Part shown: piece by piece, positions 25,328 through 34,669 of the stretch | Position numbering within the stretch: the stretch's first letter is position 1 | How the letters are laid out: each line of letters begins with the position of its first letter | From: JBDGYW01 sp964580055 | GTDB taxonomy: Bacteria > Gemmatimonadota > Gemmatimonadetes > Gemmatimonadales > GWC2-71-9 | Length of the DNA: 64,000 nt | Direction: 5' to 3' | Assembly: GCA_964580055.1 (NCBI GenBank) | Contig: CAZOJI010000018.1 | Span: forward strand, 16,283 to 80,282 | The notes under the pieces: generated by a model | Database searches by the model: none | Seen by the model: only the letters and a program-made list of their open reading frames with translations | Told to the model about the DNA's origin: nothing | Made by a program: the position numbers and the translations under genes

Positions 25328-25765
25328 TCAACTCGGACGATTATCTAACCATTCCTTCAGATAGTCGACAATGTCCTGTGTGGGTGTGCCCGGGCCGAAC
25401 ATGCGCGCGATTCCTTGCTCCTCGAGTTGTCGCATGTCATCCTCCGGAATAATGCCGCCACCAATCAGGAGCACATCATCCCTGCCCTGTTCCTCCAGGA
25501 GCGCCTTCACTCTGGGAAACAACGTCATGTGAGCCCCGGAGAGTATCGACAATCCCACCACATCGACATCTTCCTGCACCGCGGCGGCCACGATCATCTC
25601 CGGCGTCTGATGAAGCCCGGTGTACACAACCTCCATACCAGCGTCGCGAAGACTCGCGGCCACAACCTTGGCACCGCGGTCATGGCCATCTAGTCCGGGC
25701 TTGCCTACGAGAACCCTGATTGGTGAGGGGTTCTGCTTCTGTGAATTCTCTTTGGTTTTGTTCAC
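25328..25765 (-). CDS. Methylmalonyl-CoA mutase B12-binding (small) subunit
   Basis: A 145-residue cobalamin-binding domain. It has the DxHxxG motif in GKPGLDGHDRGAKVV (His provides the lower axial cobalt ligand), followed by SILSGAHMTLFPRV and GGGIIPEDD of the B12 Rossmann fold. Together with the separate large subunit it makes up a split methylmalonyl-CoA mutase (or related acyl-CoA mutase). The start is GTG at 25765. It is 60 bases downstream of the baeRF gene, which separates it from the large subunit. Confidence 0.92.
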   Translation of the reverse strand: MNKTKENSQKQNPSPIRVLVGKPGLDGHDRGAKVVAASLRDAGMEVVYTGLHQTPEMIVAAAVQEDVDVVGLSILSGAHMTLFPRVKALLEEQGRDDVLLIGGGIIPEDDMRQLEEQGIARMFGPGTPTQDIVDYLKEWLDNRPS

Positions 25766-25825
25766 GAGTGTGCGCGAATGCTCGCCCTCCCGCAGGCCGC
25801 GTGACTAGGGTTGATGCCCCCCCAG

Positions 25826-27028
25826 TCATGCTCCTTTGAAACGCAACAAAGCTGCAAGTCCATCGAGTCCCTTCCTTGCTGTTTCATTCTCCATGACATC
25901 AACGTGACAGCCCTGCCTCAGCGCCTCCTCGATCGCCTCGTCGACGATATCAGGTACGTTCTCCACGTTACCCTCGTCACCACACGCCGAGTTCGCGGTC
26001 GTGAGACGACCGGTGTCACTACAGCGATAGCCACTCGACGCTACCGTTGGATCGACTAGAAGAGTGCGAACCTGGCCGATGGCGAGAGCGCCGAGCGTGT
26101 CCTCCACGCCGGTCACAGCCCAGCCGGTTCCAAGACCCTCTCTCAGTTGGGTCGCATGCTGTTCTTCCCACTCTCTTTCCGATTCATGCCTCACATCGAG
26201 AACCGCATCCATGACCTCAATCGGCGTCGCATTCTTCGGATTTATCTTCGCAGTTCCCAGCAGGTCCTTACGCACGTATGGATGCAGATGTGGAATCAAC
26301 GCACTGGGATCAGTGCCGTTGCCCCCCACCACTACGCCTCGCGCGCCCTCGCTCTTGCTCAATTCCAGAAGACGTTCAGCAACATCCGCGTAATGCCTGT
26401 CCTTCTCGGTCTGCATACGTTGATTGAAATTGTGCTCACCTGCGCCAGCGACACTTGCCCCGAAGTTCGCCCTGGTCCGCGTGCCGTGGAACTTACCGGC
26501 GCGGGTCGCACCGTCCGGCAAGAGTCCAGGGAGTTCCTGCACACCAAATGCGGTCACCCGGAAGAATCGCGCACTGGTGCGATCGCACACGGCACAGTGA
26601 ACCAACCCGAACTCATCATGTAGCGCCACCAGCTCGCGCAACAAAGGTGATCGATCCACCACCAACCGCGATCTGAACACATGTGGCAGAGGAACAGCCT
26701 CGAACAGGCCCAAAGCCTCGCAAGCGAATATGGCAATGCCGCGACCCGTGGGAAGGTGAGTCGAGTCATCGAGATAATCGCGTATCCTCTGTAGGTCGCG
26801 ATCGATCACTTCACGTTCGTTTCGCGATAAGCCGGCATCTTGGAGCGCCGCCATGCGCTGCTTGATGCGGTTCTTGAGCTTTATCTGGTATTTGCCTCGC
26901 GCCCTGTCTCGTGGCTCGAGTTTGAGGTAGCATGAGACTACCCAGTGCTCGGTTGTCCCCAGCTTCGCGAACCTATCCATGAGGGACTTCAGAGTAGGAG
27001 GTCCCTCCTGCACTAACGTTTCTACCAT
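25826..27028 (-). CDS. Bacterial eRF1-like (baeRF family) protein
   Basis: A 400-residue soluble protein resembling the bacterial archaeo-eukaryotic release factor (baeRF) families, close to family 10. Evidence is the N-terminal VVSCYLKLEPRDRAR strand followed by a basic helix; the central GIAIFACEALGLFEAVPLPH and VHCAVCDRTSARFFRV strands of an eRF1 domain-2-like fold; ARGVVVGGNGTD; and the C-terminal AVTGVEDTLGALAIGQVRTL of the eRF1 domain-3/L7Ae-like region. No GGQ motif is evident. Proposed roles concern ribosome rescue or biogenesis, unproven. It sits between the two mutase subunits with 28- and 60-base gaps, so it is probably co-transcribed. Confidence 0.72.
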   Translation of the reverse strand: MVETLVQEGPPTLKSLMDRFAKLGTTEHWVVSCYLKLEPRDRARGKYQIKLKNRIKQRMAALQDAGLSRNEREVIDRDLQRIRDYLDDSTHLPTGRGIAIFACEALGLFEAVPLPHVFRSRLVVDRSPLLRELVALHDEFGLVHCAVCDRTSARFFRVTAFGVQELPGLLPDGATRAGKFHGTRTRANFGASVAGAGEHNFNQRMQTEKDRHYADVAERLLELSKSEGARGVVVGGNGTDPSALIPHLHPYVRKDLLGTAKINPKNATPIEVMDAVLDVRHESEREWEEQHATQLREGLGTGWAVTGVEDTLGALAIGQVRTLLVDPTVASSGYRCSDTGRLTTANSACGDEGNVENVPDIVDEAIEEALRQGCHVDVMENETARKGLDGLAALLRFKGA

Positions 27029-27055
27029 CCTAATCCAACCTTTTCTTTCTGCAAT

Positions 27056-28699
27056 TCAAAAGAAGACGGGTTCACGATACGCTCCGTACACCCGCTCCAA
27101 CGCATGTCGTATTTCGTAGAGTGTGCAGTATTCCCTAGCGCACTCGAGCATAGCCGGAATTACGTTCCCCCCTCTATCCGCCGCCTCAGTGAGATCCTGG
27201 AGGCATTCCTCGACCCGCTTAGGGTCACGTCGCTCCCGCAATTTCTTCAGGCGGGCCCGTTGAGTGGAACCCGCCTCCTCGGTGACCTTGAGTATCTCGA
27301 GCTCCTTTTCGTCGGTGTCGGCGTATTCGTTCAGGCCCACCACTATCCTACGGCGTTGTTCGACCTCGTATTGGAAGCGAAGCGCGCTTTGGGAAATTTG
27401 CCGTTGGAACCAGCCCGCCTCTATACCTCTCACGACGCCACCTACGCGCTCGATTTGCGAGAACAGCTCTTCCGCTTCCTGTTCCATACCGTCGGTGAGG
27501 GCTTCGACATAATACGAGCCGCCGAGTGGATCGGCCACATTCGCCACTCCGGTCTCGTATGCCAGGACTTGCTGTGTCCGCAACGCCAGTTTGACGGCAT
27601 CTTCCGTGGGCAATGCCAGCGTTTCGTCCAGCGAATTCGTGTGCAATGACTGTGCCCCCGAGAGAACGGCTGCGAGCCCCTGATAGGCGACTCTCACGAC
27701 GTTGTTCATCGGCTGCTGGGCTGTCAACGACACACCCGCTGTCTGGCAGTGAAACCGCATCATCAGCGACTTCGGGTTCTTGGCGCCGAAACGATCTCTC
27801 ATGTGCCGGGCCCAGATACGACGGGCCGCTCGCATCTTGGCGATTTCCTCGAAGAAGTCGTTGTGGACGTCCCAGAAGAAAGAGAGGCGTGGCGCAAACG
27901 AGTCGACATCGAGACCGGCGGCGATGGCACTCTCCACATACTGGAAGCCGTTGGCGAGTGTGAAGGCCAGCTCCTGAGCGGCGGTTGCACCAGCTTCCCG
28001 AATGTGATAACCGCTGATAGAGATCGTATTCCAAACCGGTGTGTGTTCTGTTGCCCATTCGAACAAATCGACGATTATCTTGACCGACGGTTCGACGGGA
28101 TAGAGCCATGCGTGCTGCGCCATGTACTCCTTCAGAATATCGTTCTGCACGGTCCCCTTGAGCAGAGCGATGTCGACTCCTTGGCGCTCGGCCGCGGCCA
28201 CATAGAAACAGAAGAGCATCGCCGCGGGCCCGTTTATGGTCATCGACGTGGACACCTCTCCCAGCGGGATACCGTCGAACAGGGTTTCCATGTCTGCCAG
28301 AGACGATATCGCCACACCGCATTTACCAACTTCGCCCTCCGCCTGCGCGCTGTCGGAATCGTAGCCCATGAGAGTCGGGAAATCGAATGCTACCGAGAGA
28401 CCTGTCTGGCCTCTCTCCAGGAGAAACTTGTAGCGGCGATTGGTATCCTCGGCGGTACCGAAACCGGAGAACTGACGCATCGTCCAGAGACGGCCCCGGT
28501 ACATAGTGGGGTGAACGCCTCTGGTGTACGGAAAGCTCCCGGGGTAGCCCAACTTCTCGTCGGGATCGAAGCCCTCCAGATCGAACGGCGTATAAAGAGG
28601 TTCTACTTCAGCGGAACTCTGACTGACGAAGTCTATGTTTCGCTTGGATCCTCGCTCGTATTCTTCGCGCCAGGCTTCGTATTTCTTTCTGTCGATCAT
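27056..28699 (-). CDS. Methylmalonyl-CoA mutase catalytic (large) subunit
   Basis: A catalytic domain of 547 residues. The TIM-barrel features are YTRGVHPTMYRGRLWTMRQF, RTGLSVAFDFPTLMG-type substrate region, VSTSMTINGPAAMLFCFYV, and the later FHCQTAGVSLTAQQPMNNV and GAQSLHTNSLDETLALPTE. It converts (R)-methylmalonyl-CoA to succinyl-CoA with adenosylcobalamin supplied by the separate small subunit; isobutyryl-CoA mutase-type specificity cannot be fully excluded. The frame is open to 28744, but ATG 28699 opens the conserved N terminus. It follows meaB by 13 bases. Confidence 0.94.
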   Translation of the reverse strand: MIDRKKYEAWREEYERGSKRNIDFVSQSSAEVEPLYTPFDLEGFDPDEKLGYPGSFPYTRGVHPTMYRGRLWTMRQFSGFGTAEDTNRRYKFLLERGQTGLSVAFDFPTLMGYDSDSAQAEGEVGKCGVAISSLADMETLFDGIPLGEVSTSMTINGPAAMLFCFYVAAAERQGVDIALLKGTVQNDILKEYMAQHAWLYPVEPSVKIIVDLFEWATEHTPVWNTISISGYHIREAGATAAQELAFTLANGFQYVESAIAAGLDVDSFAPRLSFFWDVHNDFFEEIAKMRAARRIWARHMRDRFGAKNPKSLMMRFHCQTAGVSLTAQQPMNNVVRVAYQGLAAVLSGAQSLHTNSLDETLALPTEDAVKLALRTQQVLAYETGVANVADPLGGSYYVEALTDGMEQEAEELFSQIERVGGVVRGIEAGWFQRQISQSALRFQYEVEQRRRIVVGLNEYADTDEKELEILKVTEEAGSTQRARLKKLRERRDPKRVEECLQDLTEAADRGGNVIPAMLECAREYCTLYEIRHALERVYGAYREPVFF

Positions 28700-28712
28700 A
28701 TTCGCTCTCGAT

Positions 28713-29765
28713 TCACTGCAGGCCGTCCACGATCTCATGCGCAAGCTGATAGGGACTTTTGGTTCCTTCTAAGACATCGTTCAATCCGTCCGCGAGCACT
28801 CGTTCGCCTCCACGGTCTCGCCATACCCATTCCTCCAGCATGCGAGTTACCACTTCCCGGGTGTGGCGCTCCAACCTCGCTCTCCTCCGTTCGGCGAGTT
28901 CCCCGCTTTCTTCGAGATGCTTGTGGTGGACCTCGAACGAGTCGATCAGCGCGTCGACGCCCTCGCCGGTAGTTGCCACGGTCAGAAGGGTCGGAGGTTG
29001 CCATTCCGGGCTGACCCTGTCGGTATCAACAACTTCGCTCGACTGCGCCGGATTGTGGTGGTGAGCGATGTTGCGGTATGCATTGCCTTGCCTCAAACCC
29101 AACATTATCTGGATCTCCTGCATGAGTCTGTCACCACCGGGCCTGTCCGCCTTGTTGACCACGAAGACGTCGGCGACTTCCATCACTCCTGCCTTGAGTA
29201 CCTGGACGCCGTCTCCAGATTCCGGGACCAAGACCAAGGCGGATGTGTCAGCGCTTGCAGCGATAGTAAGCTCAGACTGCCCGACTCCAACCGTCTCTAT
29301 GATGATGCGGTCGAAGCCGAATGCGTCGAGCAAGTCGCAGACTTCCCTTGTCGTGGTAGCGAGGCCGCCCATGGCGCCACGAGCCGCCATCGAGCGTATG
29401 AATACGTCCGGATCCAGCGTCACGGACTCCATGCGTATTCGATCCCCCAACAGCGCACCGCCGCTGAACGGGCTTGTCGGGTCTACGGCCACAACCGCAA
29501 CCCTGCATCCGCGATCTCGATATCCGGTGATCAGGCGCTCTGCGAGCGTGGATTTCCCTGCCCCGGGAGGCCCAGTTACTCCAACCCGGTGCGCATTGCC
29601 GAGGACGGGAAAAACCGCAGACAGTAGTTCCTCGTAACCACAACGTGCGTTCTCAACAAGCGAAATGGCTTTGGCAAGCGCCGGCACCTCGCCGCTCCGC
29701 ATGCCTCTCAAGAGACCATCTATTTTCACAGAAGTAAGTTCGCGCAATACGGTATCGAGTCGCAA
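28713..29765 (-). CDS. meaB: MeaB GTPase chaperone of methylmalonyl-CoA mutase
   Basis: A 350-residue G3E-family GTPase. It has Walker A GPPGAGKST (65-73), VDPTSPFSGGALLGDRIRM as the MeaB-specific switch segment, ETVGVGQSE for the G3 region, and VNKADRPGG for base recognition. MeaB protects the mutase and gates delivery of adenosylcobalamin. The gene directly precedes the mutase large subunit, matching the conserved pairing. The start is TTG at 29765 with GAGG just upstream, six bases after the mgtE stop. Confidence 0.95.
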   Translation of the reverse strand: MRLDTVLRELTSVKIDGLLRGMRSGEVPALAKAISLVENARCGYEELLSAVFPVLGNAHRVGVTGPPGAGKSTLAERLITGYRDRGCRVAVVAVDPTSPFSGGALLGDRIRMESVTLDPDVFIRSMAARGAMGGLATTTREVCDLLDAFGFDRIIIETVGVGQSELTIAASADTSALVLVPESGDGVQVLKAGVMEVADVFVVNKADRPGGDRLMQEIQIMLGLRQGNAYRNIAHHHNPAQSSEVVDTDRVSPEWQPPTLLTVATTGEGVDALIDSFEVHHKHLEESGELAERRRARLERHTREVVTRMLEEWVWRDRGGERVLADGLNDVLEGTKSPYQLAHEIVDGLQ

Positions 29766-29771
29766 CCCGCC

Positions 29772-31118
29772 TCATATTCGTGGAAGGAGTATGGCGGCTG
29801 CCAGACCGAGCAACAAGAAGAAGCCGACGAAATCAGTCAATGCCGTAACGAAGACCGAGCTGGCGATGGCCGGGTCGACTCCAAGCTTCTGCAGTAGCAA
29901 CGGAATAGCGGCCCCAGCGGTAGTGGCCAGGAGCAGAGTTCCCCACATTGCGAGCAGGAGCACTAGTGCGACCATCCACCCGTAACCAAGTAGAAGTGTT
30001 ACTACGGCCACCGCGAGACCCAGCATCATGCCGTTCATCATGCCAACCGCGAGTTCTTTCAGTACCACACTGACCGCCCTGCCGGGAAGGATCATACCGA
30101 CGGCTATGCGCCGTACCGTTACTGCGAGCGCCTGCGTACCCGCGTTGCCGCCCATGGCGGCTATTATCGGCATGACGAAGGCGAGCGCCCACATCTCGTC
30201 GATCGTGTCGGCAAAGAGGAGCACGACCGTGGCGGCCGCGGCAGCGGTGATCATGTTCAGAAACAACCACGGCATGCGGTTCCTGACCGCCTGCTGCCAC
30301 TCACCCGCCAACAACTCCTCGGCCGCTGCACCGCCGAACCTGAGGATATCTTCCGTCGCCTCAGCCTCAACCACATCCATTACGTCGTCGAAAGTCACCC
30401 GACCTATGAGCTTGCCCTCGCTGGTCACCACGGGCAGTGAAGGAACATTGTACCTCGCAATCAGTTGAGCGACCTCCTCCTGATCTTGATCCGGCGTGAC
30501 CGTGACGAGGCATGGTTCCATGATTCCTGCAACCAATGCGTCGGGGCTCGACAGAACGACGCGTTGCAGAGGCAGTAACCCCACCAGGCGGAAATCCCGA
30601 TCCACGCAAAAGATCTGGTAGAATTCGTCCACTTCCTCGGCCTGCCGGCGGATCTCCTCGATGGCCATCGCTGCGGTCACATCTTGACTTACCGCAACCA
30701 CTGCGGCGGTCATGCGCCCCCCTGCAGACTCCTCATCGTAGATCAAGAGCCGCTCAATGTCGGCACGATCTGCCACGTGAGCGAGAATACGTCTCGCCTG
30801 ATCGCCCGGCAACTCGGAAAGCAGGTCCGCAGCATCGTCATCCTCGAGTTCATCCACGATGCCCGCAGCCTGCTCGGGCAGGAGCGCCGCCAGCAGCTCC
30901 TCGGGATGCTCCTCTTCCTCCATTTCCGCAAGTGCGTCAGACACGACATCTGGAGGCAGCGACCTGACCAGTCGCAGCTGTACCTCATCATCGAGCGACG
31001 CCACGATGTCGGATAGGTCCGACGGGTGGAGCCTCCTTGCGCGAGCCAGGAAACGGGAAACATCTCCAGCTTCCGCCAGGCGTCGCAGCTCTTCCTGGTA
31101 CTCTACGGCCTCACTCAC
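29772..31118 (-). CDS. mgtE: Magnesium transporter MgtE
   Basis: About 448 residues with the full MgtE layout: N-terminal superhelical domain with LLPEQAAGIVDELEDDDAAD and LSELPGD repeats, tandem CBS domains (about 140-265), then five C-terminal transmembrane helices with MPIIAAMGGNAGTQALAVTV and the late TTAGAAIPLLL. It is a Mg2+ channel gated by cytosolic Mg2+ at the acidic N and CBS domains. GTG at 31118 overlaps the DUF502 stop as GTGA and is preferred; the frame extends to another GTG at 31139. It is the only importer in an operon that also has two CNNM proteins. Confidence 0.94.
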   Translation of the reverse strand: MSEAVEYQEELRRLAEAGDVSRFLARARRLHPSDLSDIVASLDDEVQLRLVRSLPPDVVSDALAEMEEEEHPEELLAALLPEQAAGIVDELEDDDAADLLSELPGDQARRILAHVADRADIERLLIYDEESAGGRMTAAVVAVSQDVTAAMAIEEIRRQAEEVDEFYQIFCVDRDFRLVGLLPLQRVVLSSPDALVAGIMEPCLVTVTPDQDQEEVAQLIARYNVPSLPVVTSEGKLIGRVTFDDVMDVVEAEATEDILRFGGAAAEELLAGEWQQAVRNRMPWLFLNMITAAAAATVVLLFADTIDEMWALAFVMPIIAAMGGNAGTQALAVTVRRIAVGMILPGRAVSVVLKELAVGMMNGMMLGLAVAVVTLLLGYGWMVALVLLLAMWGTLLLATTAGAAIPLLLQKLGVDPAIASSVFVTALTDFVGFFLLLGLAAAILLPRI

Positions 31119-31828
31119 CTCAACTGGTCCTCTCTCCACTCGCGCGAATCCTTCAGCAACGATTCCAAATCCAGACCCTGTCTTATCGCACGCGCGGGCC
31201 CTTCCGCCGTGCTGAACGCACCACCCGAGACGATCAGTTTCATCGCCTCCTCGATCGTGATGTCGACCTCGATCAGACGGCTCCTGGGCACGATCAACAT
31301 GAATCCTGATGTTGGGTTCGGGGTGGTCGGTAAAAAGACATTCACACAGGGCTCACCGACCCATTTCGACATTCCCGCCGATTCTTCGTTGGTGACGAAC
31401 GCGATTACCCACAATCCTTCAGTTGGATAAGGGACCAACACTGCGCGCCGAAACAACCGTCGGCGCCCCCCCACCATGGACTGAATTATCTGACTCACGG
31501 CGCTGTAAATGCGACCCGTCAAAGGAAATCGAGACAACGCCTGGTTCCACCATCGCAGGAGTTGCCTACCCGCTGCAAGGTGAACTAACCAGCCGACCAA
31601 CACCAGAAAGATCACCAGCAGTACGATGCCGAGCCCCGGGATGCTGAATCCCAGTGCGGAACGCAGCGGGACTCCCAGAATCGAATCGATTCGCTGAAAA
31701 ACCCATACCAGAACAAACGCGGTCAGTCCCACCGGTGCGATGACCACCAGGCCTACGAAGAAGTACTTCCTGAGTAGCCGCATGGGAGAGCGGTTGTGAC
31801 CTATCCCGGTCAGGTCGGACAAAGTCAT
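31115..31828 (-). CDS. DUF502 family membrane protein
   Basis: A 237-residue protein with two transmembrane segments (about residues 20-45 and 62-85) and a conserved cytoplasmic domain: PLTGRIYSAVSQIIQSM, then VLVPYPTEGLWVIAFVTNE, then FLPTTPNPTSGFMLIVPRS, all hallmarks of DUF502. The biochemical role is not established. Start ATG overlaps the upstream CNNM stop as ATGA and the stop overlaps mgtE, so it is translated within the coupled chain. Confidence 0.9.
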   Translation of the reverse strand: MTLSDLTGIGHNRSPMRLLRKYFFVGLVVIAPVGLTAFVLVWVFQRIDSILGVPLRSALGFSIPGLGIVLLVIFLVLVGWLVHLAAGRQLLRWWNQALSRFPLTGRIYSAVSQIIQSMVGGRRRLFRRAVLVPYPTEGLWVIAFVTNEESAGMSKWVGEPCVNVFLPTTPNPTSGFMLIVPRSRLIEVDITIEEAMKLIVSGGAFSTAEGPARAIRQGLDLESLLKDSREWREDQLR

Positions 31829-33024
31829 GGAACAGCCGGCGAGTCGATATGGACCGTTGCAACGCTGGCAAGGCGGACGGTCACACGCTCTACGCGTGTG
31901 GCTGTCGCCTCGATCACGTCGAACTCCAGGCCTGACATCTCGAACCGCTCACCTGCCGCGGGAATACGCCCCACGGCGCTGGAAAGCAGACCACCCACCG
32001 TCTCCGCCACACCGCCGTTGTAGGCTACTCCAAACTTCTCCGTCACCTCGTTTACGGGAGTCGCGCCAGGGACCTCGATGACCGGCGGATGGGATTCGGT
32101 TACCTCTACCTCCGACTCGACGGTGTAAAAGGTCTCTTCCACCAATTCAGTGAGAAGATCGTTCATTGTTGCTATTCCGGCCGTGCCACCGTATTCATCC
32201 AAGACGACAGCCACTTGATGGCGGTCGCGCTGCATCTCGAACAGAAGGTCTGCACATGCCTTCGTAGTGGGAACCGCTGTTATCGCACGCACGGGCAATC
32301 CTCCCCCTGGCAATATCTTCAGCAAATCGAAGGCGTAGTAGAACCCGATGATGTTGTCCGTTGTGTCGCTGTACAAAGGTAGTCTCGAAAAGCCCGATTC
32401 CAAGAAGGCTTTCGACACTTCGTCGATCGAGGACCCTTCCGATACCGCCACGATCTCGGTTCTGGGAGTCATCACCTCGCTCACCTGCATCTCCGTGAAG
32501 GAAAGCACGCCGGAGACGAGCGTCAGCTCGTCGGAGCCGACTGTCTCATTTGGCGCCGTCTGCAGTTCTCCCTTGACCAGATCTGCTCGAGGTCGCACGG
32601 AGGCACCTTGTGGCAGCGCGGGCGCGAACACTGCCGCAAGCCGCCCCACCAACGGCACGGCCAGTTCGATAATCGATGCCGACCAGCGGCGTCCGACGGC
32701 ATTCGGCAATGCATACAGAATGATCACCGCGAGCGGAACGGCGAGGAACAACACCGAGGTCACCTGAACGACCGGTGCCAGACCATCCAAGGCCGAACGC
32801 AGTCCAATGGCCGCAATCAGCGTACCTGCAGCAGCCATGCCTCTCGCGGAACCGAGCACTCGCGAAGGAGCCGATAGCAGCGTTCGCGCCGCCTTGGCTC
32901 CGCTGGACCATCCAGTGATCCACCTGTAGAGTTCGACCTGGTTCGCCGCCGTGCATGCGATGACTGTCGTCGTGGCGACACATCCGATGCAGAGGCCGGC
33001 GATGACGATCAACCATTCTGTCAC
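31825..33024 (-). CDS. CNNM/HlyC-type CBS-domain membrane protein, second of a tandem pair
   Basis: A 399-residue protein with an N-terminal membrane domain (four hydrophobic helices to about residue 135), tandem CBS domains with VSEVMTPRTEIVAV and VLDEYGGTAGIATMNDLL, and a C-terminal CorC/HlyC transporter-associated domain ending near VTVRL. CNNM-CBS proteins act in Mg2+/Co2+ efflux or tolerance. It starts with GTG overlapping the stop of its paralogue. The membrane domain is more divergent than in the first copy, hinting at a heteromeric pair or specialised role. Confidence 0.85.
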   Translation of the reverse strand: MTEWLIVIAGLCIGCVATTTVIACTAANQVELYRWITGWSSGAKAARTLLSAPSRVLGSARGMAAAGTLIAAIGLRSALDGLAPVVQVTSVLFLAVPLAVIILYALPNAVGRRWSASIIELAVPLVGRLAAVFAPALPQGASVRPRADLVKGELQTAPNETVGSDELTLVSGVLSFTEMQVSEVMTPRTEIVAVSEGSSIDEVSKAFLESGFSRLPLYSDTTDNIIGFYYAFDLLKILPGGGLPVRAITAVPTTKACADLLFEMQRDRHQVAVVLDEYGGTAGIATMNDLLTELVEETFYTVESEVEVTESHPPVIEVPGATPVNEVTEKFGVAYNGGVAETVGGLLSSAVGRIPAAGERFEMSGLEFDVIEATATRVERVTVRLASVATVHIDSPAVP

Positions 33025-34226
33025 GCTTGGTCCTCCTCGTGGCTATCGCCTGGAGAGGTCGCGGCAATCCGCTCGAAATAGACACGCACGACTCTACGTC
33101 TCACCACCTGCTCCACCACTGCTCGGAAGCCACCGATCCCGAACTCCTCTCCCGGCTTCGGCACGTGACCCAGCTCCGCGTAAACCACCCCTCCAACTGT
33201 GGTGACTTCGTCCCTTTCGAAGTTCTCTCCAAGCAGCTCGGACAAATCATCGAGCGACAATCTGCCGTCAACCCAGAAGCGATCGTCACCTTCTCGTCCC
33301 ATCACCGGGGCAATCCCAACGTCGTACTCGCCGTGTATCTCTCCTACGATCTCTTCCAGAACATCCTCGAGCGTTATCAAACCCGAGGTCCCGCCGAACT
33401 CGTCCACAACGAGCGCGATATCCGATTTCGTGCGTTGGAAGTCTCTTAGCTGCGCGGTCAACAGCTTCGTCTCCGGAACAAACGAAGCGGGTCTCACATA
33501 CTGGCGCCAATCATCCGGCGCTTCCGAAACACCGACTACGGCGGAAGTGAGATCCTTCGCGAAGAGGATCCCCTCTACGTTATCGATATCGTCAGTGTAA
33601 ACTGGGATTCGTATATGTTCGCTTCGACTCAACAGTTCTACTACCGAGTCCCAGCTGGAGCAAGATTCGATCGCAGTAATGTCGAGGCGCGGCGTCATCA
33701 CTTCCTCGACCGTCGTTTCGCCCAAGCTGAAAACTCCGTGAAGCATGTCGCGGTGGGCCTTGCCAAAGCGGTCTGTCTTGACTTCCGGAGAGGGCAAGAC
33801 AGAGCCAAGCATGCTCTCAACCGCTACGGCCACTCCGGCGAGAGGAGTGAACGCTGAAACGGTTCGTCGCGCGAAAGGTGCAAGCGCCGCCGCCAATTTG
33901 GGCATCAACACGGCTGCGCTTCTTGGCAGGCTCTCGGCAAGCAAGTATAGAAAGGCCAGGGCCAAAACAGCCCGGCCGAATCCGACCAGGGGCCTTTGAT
34001 ACCACCAACCGGCCACTTGTGCCGCTGCCACCCCCGCGACAGTCAACAATGCTATGCGGGCGATGCGCGTAAGGCGATCGAGGTCCATCAACTCACTCGA
34101 ACGACGCCTCGACTCGGGGGGTGCCGGCGACTCCGGGGCTTCCTGCGCCATGACCAAGAGCCCGGCCCAAGCACCTGCAACGAAGGCCAACGACAGCGAC
34201 AGCACCGAGGCAGCGGCTTGGCTCAC
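33021..34226 (-). CDS. CNNM/HlyC-type CBS-domain membrane protein, first of a tandem pair
   Basis: About 401 residues. Hydrophobic helices lie near residues 5-30 and 55-110, then tandem CBS domains with TTVEEVMTPRLDITAIE and the late VVDEFGGTSGLITLEDVLEE, then a CorC_HlyC domain (VDGRLSLDDLSELLGENF onward). Predicted role is divalent-cation (Mg2+/Co2+) export or resistance. GTG at 34226 overlaps the ybeY stop (GTGA) and is preferred over upstream codons at 34274. A ybeY next to a CNNM/CorC gene is a widespread gene order. Confidence 0.88.
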   Translation of the reverse strand: MSQAAASVLSLSLAFVAGAWAGLLVMAQEAPESPAPPESRRRSSELMDLDRLTRIARIALLTVAGVAAAQVAGWWYQRPLVGFGRAVLALAFLYLLAESLPRSAAVLMPKLAAALAPFARRTVSAFTPLAGVAVAVESMLGSVLPSPEVKTDRFGKAHRDMLHGVFSLGETTVEEVMTPRLDITAIESCSSWDSVVELLSRSEHIRIPVYTDDIDNVEGILFAKDLTSAVVGVSEAPDDWRQYVRPASFVPETKLLTAQLRDFQRTKSDIALVVDEFGGTSGLITLEDVLEEIVGEIHGEYDVGIAPVMGREGDDRFWVDGRLSLDDLSELLGENFERDEVTTVGGVVYAELGHVPKPGEEFGIGGFRAVVEQVVRRRVVRVYFERIAATSPGDSHEEDQA

Positions 34227-34669
34227 CGCAGATCCCTCACGATGCGCTCGGTGTAGTGTTCCTGCAAGGACCACATCCGCGAGTCAAAGCGCTCCTCCCC
34301 TGAGGGATGTTCGAAACCCAATGCGTGGAGGGTACCGTGAATCACGAGACGTACCAGCTCTTCCCTCACGGGGGTTTTGCCAGTTCGGGCGGTTCGTGAC
34401 GCGACACTGGGACAGAGGTAGATATCGCCCACTGTGATGCCCTGGTGAGACATACCGAAGGCTATCACGTCCGTTGCCCAGTCCCGTCCGAACGAGCGTC
34501 GATTGACCCACCTCATTCTCTGTCCGGATAGGAAGGTGACGCAGAATTCCGCATCACCGACCGCCTCGCCGTCGAGGACAGCAACTATCGTCCTGCGTAC
34601 CAGTGCGGGAGGAAGACCGTTGGCACTGCCGGCGTTTTCGACGCTCACTCTACGCGTCGGACCCGGCAT
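34223..34669 (-). CDS. ybeY: Endoribonuclease YbeY (16S rRNA maturation)
   Basis: A 148-residue zinc metalloprotein with the signature H-x3-H-x5-H in VIHGTLHALGFEHPSG, and RSFGRDWATDVIAFGM matching the family's N-R-x-x-R-x-x-D-x-x-T-D-V-L-S-F block. It acts in 16S rRNA 3'-end processing and ribosome quality control. It overlaps the end of the 7TM-HDIG gene by 20 bases and the next CNNM gene by GTGA. A GTG at 34648 is a weaker alternative start. Confidence 0.94.
   Translation of the reverse strand: MPGPTRRVSVENAGSANGLPPALVRRTIVAVLDGEAVGDAEFCVTFLSGQRMRWVNRRSFGRDWATDVIAFGMSHQGITVGDIYLCPSVASRTARTGKTPVREELVRLVIHGTLHALGFEHPSGEERFDSRMWSLQEHYTERIVRDLR

Noticed and set aside
27749..28972. 407-codon open frame on the plus strand across the mutase and meaB genes
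   Set aside because: It is antisense to two clearly homologous genes, and its translation shows no family-like pattern. It is explained by codon bias in a GC-rich gene.
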